In this document: in pieces, positions 1 to 5,536 of the stretch
Layout: every line of letters begins with the position of its first letter
How positions within the stretch are numbered: position 1 is the stretch's first letter
Assembly: GCA_934394815.1 (NCBI GenBank)
Contig: CAKRRD010000035.1
Location: 1 to 35,078, forward strand
Source: an uncultured Acetatifactor sp.
GTDB taxonomy: Bacteria; Bacillota; Clostridia; Lachnospirales; Lachnospiraceae
Reading direction: 5' to 3'
DNA length: 35,078 nt
The notes under the pieces: model-generated
The model's database searches: none
The model's input: the letters and a program-made list of their open reading frames with translations, nothing else
Told to the model about the DNA's origin: nothing
Program-made: the position numbers and the translations under genes

Positions 1-77
1 AGGCGGCGGTCCGCTAACAGTTCTTCTTTTCTCTTCTCATTCTCCGGGTGGCGGGCGGATCCCTCTCCTTTTCCGGA
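1..77. repeat. Direct repeat copy 2 (in-frame, within tube-like gene)
   Basis: These 77 bases are identical to 223-299. The offset is 222 bp, which is 74 codons, so the duplication keeps the minus-strand reading frame. The repeat may continue past the left window edge. Confidence 0.95.
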
Positions 78-890
78 ATATGTCTGATTGTCAAACGCCC
101 ACAGACGTTCTTTTTCCTGTCTTTTTTTCTGTCCTTCTCCCTCTGTTTTTATCTCCAGAAAATCTTCGGGCTGTCTCGCACTGTTTTTGGATTCCGTTAC
201 CTTTTTCTTATCCGGATTCCACAGGCGGCGGTCCGCTAACAGTTCTTCTTTTCTCTTCTCATTCTCCGGGTGGCGGGCGGATCCCTCTCCTTTTCCGGAG
301 TACTTCTTATCGTCAAACGTCCAGTACCGTTTGGAGTGGGTCAGGCGTTTTTTCTCAGCTTCTATCTTTTCTTCTTCCGATTTGGGTTGATACTCCCAGG
401 TCTCTCCTGCATTTGCTCCGATTCCGACATCCACATTCACCATCTCCCGGTAGGCGATGGTCGTGGTCTCCACCAGCAGTCCGCTTCTCTCCGCATTCAG
501 TTCTCCGTACTCTTTGCCGATTACGGTACAGCCTGTAAAGACATAGGTTCGCGTCGGATAGGGATATCCGTTCCAGTGATACCGGTTGACCAGAAGCACC
601 AACGGCAGAACCAGCTCCGTTCCGTTTGCAAGATAATCCACCAGAAGCCCGTCTACTCCTACATATCTCTCTACCTGGAAGGTAAAGGGTTTTGAAATCG
701 GCTTGCGCTTCATATGCACATAATCATTGAGCCCGCCTTCCTGAATATATTCGTATTCGTTTTCCTTCTGGAATACATGAACGGACTTACACGGCAGATC
801 AAAAGCCCCTTCCACACGCAATATGAAATTAAAATTTGTCGCCGGATTCAGACCAAAATTCTGATAAACCTTATTTCCTGTCTTTGCCAT
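1..890 (-). CDS. Second gp19-like CIS tail-tube protein with repetitive charged C-terminal extension (partial, 3' end outside window)
   Basis: The reading frame opens at the ATG at 888-890 and stays open to the left edge (296 codons), so the C-terminus is missing. The first ~170 residues resemble the T4 gp19/Hcp-like tube fold: a core starting NFNFILRVEGAFDL, then EYIQEGGLNDYV and KPFTFQVERYVG, matching the family pattern of an xxEGGxN loop followed by a tube strand. CIS clusters usually carry two or more tube paralogues; the extra ones act as tube initiator or baseplate hub adaptor. After the tube domain the protein turns into a highly charged Lys/Glu/Arg extension with an in-frame 74-residue duplication (YSGKGEGSARHPENEKRKEE appears twice). 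Such an extension is unusual for a tube protein. It starts 13 bp after the upstream small gene, with a GAGG ribosome site. The family assignment is by motif; the role as initiator or adaptor is inferred. Confidence 0.8.
   Translation of the reverse strand, partial: MAKTGNKVYQNFGLNPATNFNFILRVEGAFDLPCKSVHVFQKENEYEYIQEGGLNDYVHMKRKPISKPFTFQVERYVGVDGLLVDYLANGTELVLPLVLLVNRYHWNGYPYPTRTYVFTGCTVIGKEYGELNAERSGLLVETTTIAYREMVNVDVGIGANAGETWEYQPKSEEEKIEAEKKRLTHSKRYWTFDDKKYSGKGEGSARHPENEKRKEELLADRRLWNPDKKKVTESKNSARQPEDFLEIKTEGEGQKKRQEKERLWAFDNQTYSGKGEGSARHPENEKRKEELLADRR
223..299. repeat. Direct repeat copy 1 (in-frame, within tube-like gene)
   Basis: This segment is identical to 1-77 over 77 bases. To its right the match continues only imperfectly, at protein level as W-x-F-D followed by a variable pair and then YSGKGEGS. 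The sharp contrast between exact and diverged parts suggests recent duplication or gene conversion in the linker. Confidence 0.95.
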
Positions 891-903
891 ACGCAACCTC
901 TTA

Positions 904-1104
904 TTATCTGTCTGGTTTCATGTCAAGGATACTTTTTTCTTTCCTGCTTTTTCCGGAGGGAGTCAAGCTCTTATTGATCTCCGAGATTTCGCTGCACCAC
1001 TTTCGCCTGCTGTTGTGATCCATGTTCAGGACTTCCTCGCTGCTCCAATGGAAATAGTACGAAATAAACGACATTTCCCGGTAGAGTTCTTCCTTGGGAT
1101 ACAG
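904..1104 (-). CDS. DUF6760-like small CIS protein
   Basis: This is a short frame of 66 codons that does not start with ATG. It reads LYPKEELYREMSFISYYFHW near the start, then SSEEVLNMDHNSRRKWCSEI and an IN pair. The pattern of aromatic-H-W followed by H-x-x-R-R-x-W and E-I-x-x-I-N is what I know from the DUF6760 family, which sits between the tail-assembly protein and the next tube protein in extracellular CIS clusters. A GAGGAGGG ribosome site overlaps the end of the upstream gene, and a CTG codon follows six bases later at 1102-1104. I chose CTG because it keeps the conserved N-terminus; the first in-frame ATG would start 11 residues later and cut into it. The tight coupling (stop of the upstream gene lies just before the start) suggests translational coupling. 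Its molecular role is unknown to me. Confidence 0.72.
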   Translation of the reverse strand: MYPKEELYREMSFISYYFHWSSEEVLNMDHNSRRKWCSEISEINKSLTPSGKSRKEKSILDMKPDR

Positions 1105-1106
1105 CT

Positions 1107-1469
1107 TTATCCCTCCTCGGTAAAATTTAAAGGCACCTGAAATACCTTCCCGCAGTCAGGACATACGACTTCCATGGTCGGCGGTTCAATATCATTGATT
1201 CTCTGGTACATATCCTGCAGAAAAGCAAGATCTGCGGTGAACAGCTTCTCAATAATGTTGGCAGAGACCATCTGAACATCCTCCAGTTCCGTCACGACCT
1301 TACCGAGGATTACAATCGTCAGATAGGACGGATTGCTCAGTACGCGGGGATCTCTGGTTGCACTAATCTCATCGCCTGCCGTTGCCAGACGCATTTTCCC
1401 TCTACGATGCAGGTTTCCCGCAGAATCCATATAACCCTTTGGCAATGTAAATTCGTAAACTGTTTCCAT
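1107..1469 (-). CDS. CIS/phage tail-assembly-like protein
   Basis: This 120-residue protein lies between the tail tube and the DUF6760-like gene, the usual place of a small tail-assembly protein in CIS clusters. Residues 1-100 are mixed alpha/beta with the phrase GKMRLATAGDEI and RDPRVLSNPSYLTIVILGKV, which fits the known pattern of these proteins (a statement of general assembly, then a helix that follows ExxLFTADLAFLQDMY). Near the C-terminus is a CPDC pair at residues 103-106, so it may bind a metal or form a partial zinc ribbon. The start ATG has a GGAGG ribosome site 5 bases upstream. It is a cytoplasmic protein with no signal peptide. Function as tube/sheath assembly factor is inferred from context. 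Confidence 0.7.
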   Translation of the reverse strand: METVYEFTLPKGYMDSAGNLHRRGKMRLATAGDEISATRDPRVLSNPSYLTIVILGKVVTELEDVQMVSANIIEKLFTADLAFLQDMYQRINDIEPPTMEVVCPDCGKVFQVPLNFTEEG

Positions 1470-1495
1470 ATTTCCTCCTATGTCATCTTTCGTTC

Positions 1496-1530
1496 ACTCA
1501 CGCCCCATGCAGGCAGCATGGGGCGTGAGT
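1496..1530 (-). other. Perfect 15-bp hairpin between tube gene and assembly gene
   Basis: ACTCACGCCCCATGC and its exact complement GCATGGGGCGTGAGT flank a five-base loop. The hairpin lies 27 bp after the tube stop codon and is not followed by a T-run on the transcribed strand, so it does not look like a full intrinsic terminator. It could stabilise the 3' end of a processed tube mRNA or partly attenuate the downstream genes, which would suit a tube protein that is needed in many copies. Confidence 0.8.
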
Positions 1531-1557
1531 CCGGTTACTGTTCTGTTACTTCAGATC

Positions 1558-2055
1558 CTAGTTGGGAATGATGAGTTCTTCATAGGCAAGCTCTACACTC
1601 TCGATTGCCACATCACTGGTCTTGGCATCCAGATCCGGCGCATTGTACTTTGTAACCCATGCGTTGGTCAGGATCCATACTCTCGTGCCTGTTACCGTTG
1701 TGTTTACCGTCTGAGGTGCACCTGTGTTAATGTCGATCAGTTCGATCTGCACATTGTTTCTGGGCATCTCACCTCTGGTCTCACTTACACACTCCTGAAT
1801 CCATGTCTTAAATGCACTGTCCAGAGTGTAGCCCATCTTCAGAGTAACATTGCCATGCTTTACAAGTCCTGGAATTTTTACCGGTGCAAGGCTGTTTGCA
1901 TTGCCCTGACGGAATTCAATGACATCAACGGATGCTTCCACACCTGTTACTTCGCTGAAAGCTGCAGTTCCGGCAATACCGTCCACAGTTACCAGGAAGT
2001 TCATTTTAGTCAATGGATAAGCAAGTCCGTTTCCGTTATCGTATGTATTCGCCAT
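1558..2055 (-). CDS. CIS tail tube protein (T4 gp19/Hcp-like)
   Basis: This 165-residue protein forms the inner tube of the contractile particle. The sequence shows the family hallmarks: NFLVTVDGIAGTAAFSEVTG at the N-terminus, then VDVIEFRQGNANSLAPVKIP, then GNVTLKMGYTLDSAFKTWI, and a C-terminal strand DVAIESVELAYEELII. Length is normal for the family. The gene follows the sheath gene after 19 bp with the ribosome site GGAGAG upstream of ATG. Tube monomers stack as hexameric rings inside the sheath. The following 15-bp hairpin may separate its expression from the genes below. Confidence 0.93.
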   Translation of the reverse strand: MANTYDNGNGLAYPLTKMNFLVTVDGIAGTAAFSEVTGVEASVDVIEFRQGNANSLAPVKIPGLVKHGNVTLKMGYTLDSAFKTWIQECVSETRGEMPRNNVQIELIDINTGAPQTVNTTVTGTRVWILTNAWVTKYNAPDLDAKTSDVAIESVELAYEELIIPN

Positions 2056-2074
2056 AATCTATCTCTCCTTTATC

Positions 2075-3778
2075 TTAACTTTCTTCACCTTCACCGCCTG
2101 TTTCCGCTGTATGCTGCGTTACACGGAACACAACAAACTCTGCCGGGCGGCTGGGTGCAATACCAATATTGCAGATCAGTCTTCCATTCATAATATCATC
2201 CTTGGACATCGTAGAAGAACCTATCTCCACAAAATATCCCTCGGAAGGTGAAGTTCCTGCCAGCATACCGTTTCTCCACATGCTGTCGAGGAAAGATGCA
2301 ATCGTCATCCGTACTCTCTGCCACAGAGCTGCGTCATTGGGCTCGAATACAACCCAGCTGGTATTTGCTTTGATGCTCTCCTCCACATAGATGAAGAGAC
2401 GTCTTACGTTGACGTAACGGAATGCACTGTTGCTGCTTGCCGTTCTTGCTCCCCATACACGGATTCCCTGTCCGGGAAGAGCACGGATCAGGTTGACACC
2501 TTCGGGATTCAGAATATCCTGCTCTCCCTTTGTGTAATTTACCTTAAGACCGGTACAGAATACTGTCTCGTTGGCAGGTGCCTTATGTACGCCTCTGTTT
2601 GTATCCGTTCTGGAGTAAATGCCCATCACTGCTCCTGAAGGCGGCACAAAATCCGCTTTCGAGGAAGCACGGTCAAATACCTGAATCCAGGGATGATACA
2701 TTGCTGCGTAGGTCGAGTCGATGATGTTTCTGTACTCGATCAGGTCGGTTGTCTTATACATCTCCTTCGGCATGTCAAGAACCGCAAATCTGCTCTTGAG
2801 GTTCTCACAGTGCGCTACCAGTGCAACGGTTACCTCCGGCATGGTAATTCCGGGAACTGCCATCATGCTGACTACATTGTTCTCTACGAATGCCTGAATA
2901 CCACTGCGCTTGCCGGGGCCATTGTCCTGTCCGATAAAGGTTCCGGGATTTACCTTGGAGATGGTTCCGTCGGTACCGCCCTCCAGTGTGAAGAAGCCGT
3001 TCTGTACACCCTCACCGAGGATTGCTTCCACAGGATTGCCGATCTCTGTCATCGGCTCTACCGAAGCGCTGATCAGTTCGCTAAGTGCAAGTCTGGAACC
3101 GATATAGTTGCTGGAAGCCGTGTTCAGGCTCAACTCGGTATAGTTCTCCACCTCGTCATTATAACGGACACTCAGATCAAAGTTAACAAGATACAGCACT
3201 GTCTTCGGGATGATGGTATCATCCACAACATTTCCTTCAAATTTATTTTCAAAGGTAATGGTCTTATCGTAGATTGATGCAATGCGGTTGTACTCGCCTT
3301 TGCACTCCACAATGTCTCCCTCGCGGAAGCCCTCAACAGACTTTGCCACATAGCCCTCACCGGACTCAGCGATCAGCTGAAGCTTACGCTTTGCAACAGT
3401 TGTCATGGAAATCTGGATTCTGTTGCCCCACTTACCGGCATTTGCAGCTTCCACTGTAAGGATTCCCTTCTTGTTGGATGCAACAAGCGCATCTTCGGGA
3501 ACGACACGGGCAACATAACATCTGGTTCCGCCGTTTACGAAGAACTGCTCAACGCTGTTTGCGAGGTAACGGTACTCGCCGTGTGTGAACTCGCTTAAAA
3601 AGCCTCCGAATTGCTTGATAAAGCTCTTGAAATTTGTTACTAAAGAAGGTGCTCCGACGGTAGGTCCTTTTTCAGCCAGACCGACAAAGCCTGCTGTGCT
3701 GGTTCCTACGCCTTCAATGCTTCGAGGTGAATTATCATACTCCTCTATATACACACCTGGTGAAAAATATTCTGCCAT
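2075..3778 (-). CDS. CIS contractile sheath protein
   Basis: The 567-residue product is the contractile tail sheath. The N-terminus MAEYFSPGVYIEEYDNSPR followed by TSTAGFVGLAEKGP is the standard sheath opening. The last ~120 residues hold the conserved sheath core, including RVWGARTASSN, WVVFEPNDAALWQRVR and IGIAPSRPAEFVVFRVTQ. A longer frame begins 21 bp upstream at 3799, but those seven codons contain the AAAGGAG ribosome site, so I chose the ATG at 3776-3778. Residues between about 100 and 300 form a less conserved insertion with a domain that would face outward. It is followed closely by the tube gene. One sheath gene is present in this window; many CIS carry two or three. Confidence 0.96.
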   Translation of the reverse strand: MAEYFSPGVYIEEYDNSPRSIEGVGTSTAGFVGLAEKGPTVGAPSLVTNFKSFIKQFGGFLSEFTHGEYRYLANSVEQFFVNGGTRCYVARVVPEDALVASNKKGILTVEAANAGKWGNRIQISMTTVAKRKLQLIAESGEGYVAKSVEGFREGDIVECKGEYNRIASIYDKTITFENKFEGNVVDDTIIPKTVLYLVNFDLSVRYNDEVENYTELSLNTASSNYIGSRLALSELISASVEPMTEIGNPVEAILGEGVQNGFFTLEGGTDGTISKVNPGTFIGQDNGPGKRSGIQAFVENNVVSMMAVPGITMPEVTVALVAHCENLKSRFAVLDMPKEMYKTTDLIEYRNIIDSTYAAMYHPWIQVFDRASSKADFVPPSGAVMGIYSRTDTNRGVHKAPANETVFCTGLKVNYTKGEQDILNPEGVNLIRALPGQGIRVWGARTASSNSAFRYVNVRRLFIYVEESIKANTSWVVFEPNDAALWQRVRMTIASFLDSMWRNGMLAGTSPSEGYFVEIGSSTMSKDDIMNGRLICNIGIAPSRPAEFVVFRVTQHTAETGGEGEES

Positions 3779-3804
3779 GAATTTTCTCCTTTCCAACATT
3801 TAAG

Positions 3805-4188
3805 TTAAACAATTACTTTGCTCTGCCCCGGATTGGTGACTGCAATGCACCCTCCGTATACACAGGTGCCCTGACATTCATTCGTCAGCACCGGACTCCC
3901 TCCTGCCTGGACAGTAACCTTTGCAGGCTTCCATGTTCCCGCAGGTACGAGCGAGCACGGCTGCGGTGTGAGTACTCCCAACGCTGCTGCGGTTGCCGCC
4001 TGTACCGCCGGATTTGTCAACGTTGTACACATCCCGAAGGGCGTGATACACTGCGTATTAAAATCCATGATGGTTGCCACCGGTTTTCCGTCAATCAAAA
4101 CCTTTTTCTGGGCGCCGGCCGAAATCATGCCCGGCAGAGTTCCGAATGTACACTGGGCAGTTCCTCCTGTTACTACTACCTGTCCCAT
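3805..4188 (-). CDS. DUF4280 PAAR-like spike-tip protein
   Basis: This 127-residue protein begins GQVVVTGGTAQCTFGTLPG and continues VLIDGKPVATIMDFNTQCI and PFGMCTTLTNPAV, the typical pattern of the DUF4280/PAAR-like family. Such proteins cap the central spike of contractile injection systems and can carry or connect effectors. Six or more cysteines are present (for example CVYGGC near the C-terminus), which could bind metal at the tip. It has no C-terminal toxin extension, so any effector would be a separate protein. Ribosome site GGAGG precedes the ATG. The PAAR-like role is family knowledge; the link to a specific effector is not visible here. Confidence 0.88.
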   Translation of the reverse strand: MGQVVVTGGTAQCTFGTLPGMISAGAQKKVLIDGKPVATIMDFNTQCITPFGMCTTLTNPAVQAATAAALGVLTPQPCSLVPAGTWKPAKVTVQAGGSPVLTNECQGTCVYGGCIAVTNPGQSKVIV

Positions 4189-4198
4189 ATCTCCTCCT

Positions 4199-4936
4199 TT
4201 ATTTTAGTTGTGCTTCCGGCTGATGAAAATCCACCACCTGAAATTGCGGTTTCCCCGAAACAACATATCTGACAAGATATTTCAGATTTGTTCCGTCATC
4301 TCTTACCCGCAACAGGTAATTTCCCTGTGCATCCGCACTGCCATGGACAATGCGGGTGATTGGTGCATTTTCCCGGAATTCCTCCTGGAGTGTTTCTCTT
4401 AATTTCAGAGATACAGGACTTACGACCTTCTCCACGTCAAACGCTTCAAATGTCATACTATCCGCATGAATCAGACCGTAGCGGGTCTCCTCCATGCCCG
4501 GTCCGTTTGCCTTGAAAAGATTCATAATGCGTTTTCTCGCATCGAAACTCTTTACTGAGCAGTATGACCTTCCCAATCTGACAGCTTCTATTGCCTCCAG
4601 CCCTGAAAGGTGTCCGGCCAGGGAGAGTACTGTCTCTCCTTTTGCTGTGTTCTCTGACGGTATCAGGAACACGTCCTTGATGGGCAGAAAATTGTCGAGT
4701 TCTTCATAACGGATCTCTGTATGTGCAGTTTCAAAATCGAGAACCTCTACATCAAGGTCACAATCTTCTCTTCCGGTATTCAGGAATACATAATTTCCGT
4801 TTCCTCTCTGAACCGGCTGCACCTTCTTGCCATTTCTCCGAAAATGAACATCTCTTTCCGTTACAATCATCCCCGTGGTCGTGTCGATCAACCGTACCAG
4901 AAGATCCAGCGTATAACGGATTTCGTTTTTTTCCAC
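4199..4936 (-). CDS. Uncharacterised CIS-operon protein
   Basis: I do not recognise a named family for this 245-residue cytoplasmic protein. Residues ~9-95 look like an Ig-like or carboxypeptidase-regulatory-like beta sandwich: LLVRLIDTTTGMIV, then a strand-rich stretch with GNGNYVFLNTGRED. Similar beta domains are found next to or fused with DUF4255 proteins in other CIS. Residues ~100-190 are mixed, with ARKRIMNLFKANGPG. The C-terminal part YLLRVRDDGTNLKYLVRYVV is again beta. It is packed between the PAAR-like gene (10-bp gap) and the DUF4255 gene (3-bp gap), so it is very probably a structural or adaptor component. It has no signal peptide or membrane segment. Confidence 0.6.
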   Translation of the reverse strand: MEKNEIRYTLDLLVRLIDTTTGMIVTERDVHFRRNGKKVQPVQRGNGNYVFLNTGREDCDLDVEVLDFETAHTEIRYEELDNFLPIKDVFLIPSENTAKGETVLSLAGHLSGLEAIEAVRLGRSYCSVKSFDARKRIMNLFKANGPGMEETRYGLIHADSMTFEAFDVEKVVSPVSLKLRETLQEEFRENAPITRIVHGSADAQGNYLLRVRDDGTNLKYLVRYVVSGKPQFQVVDFHQPEAQLK

Positions 4937-4939
4937 CTG

Positions 4940-5536
4940 TTACTCCTTCCCCCTTTCCTCTGATGCAATATGCAGTCCAAAGCTCGCATCCACGACACGA
5001 GGTGTGTCGATTACAAGCTCACTGGATAAGAATACGGGTGCCGCCTTATAGAACAGGCTGACCTGATAAGGTTTATTGATTGCCTGCCACACCCTCACCT
5101 TTTCCTCCAGACTTATCTTCGCCTGAGACAGTACAATAGGAGGTTCCTGCGTGTCTATCCATGACTGCAGCTGATTTGGAAGAACAGAACTGTTGTCATT
5201 GACAATCTGTGCCACTCTTCCGATAATCTTTTGTATATCCGGAGCCTTTAGTCCCATCTGGGAGGATCCGTTGATAAAAACCATATAGTATAATCCATAT
5301 GGTTTAGGCGGCTTTGAAAGCTGTACCCTGCCTTTCTGAATAAAGGGAGGCTGTGAGACAAGTGCCTCCTCCTGTATATCGTACAGATACAGGCCGACGA
5401 TATAGTCTACGTCCTGATCTGCCGGTGAAGAAATCTCTATATTGTTCGGTGACGGAATCGGCTCCGGACACATTTTCTGCCTGAGTGTTTTTACAATATA
5501 AGAACTGACATCCGCTATAATAGGATAATCCGCCAT
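4940..5536 (-). CDS. DUF4255 (Pvc16-like) tail-cap/terminator protein
   Basis: This 198-residue protein matches the DUF4255 / Pvc16 N-terminal pattern: an N-terminal helix DVSSYIVKTLRQKM, then NIEISSPADQDVDYIVGLYL, and a middle stretch KPPKPYGLYYMVF that corresponds to the family's conserved PP-LxLxLxYLVT region. The C-terminal part includes WQAINKPYQVSLFYKAAPVF. In well-studied CIS such as PVC and Afp, the homologous protein caps the distal end of the sheath-tube and terminates its length. Length is short, as in single-domain DUF4255 proteins. Its ATG overlaps the stop codon of the upstream stalk gene by one base (TAATG), which points to translational coupling. Confidence 0.87.
   Translation of the reverse strand: MADYPIIADVSSYIVKTLRQKMCPEPIPSPNNIEISSPADQDVDYIVGLYLYDIQEEALVSQPPFIQKGRVQLSKPPKPYGLYYMVFINGSSQMGLKAPDIQKIIGRVAQIVNDNSSVLPNQLQSWIDTQEPPIVLSQAKISLEEKVRVWQAINKPYQVSLFYKAAPVFLSSELVIDTPRVVDASFGLHIASEERGKE

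Noticed and set aside
1480..2193. Long plus-strand frame opposite the tube and sheath genes.
   Set aside because: It overlaps two clear minus-strand structural genes and its translation has no family features.
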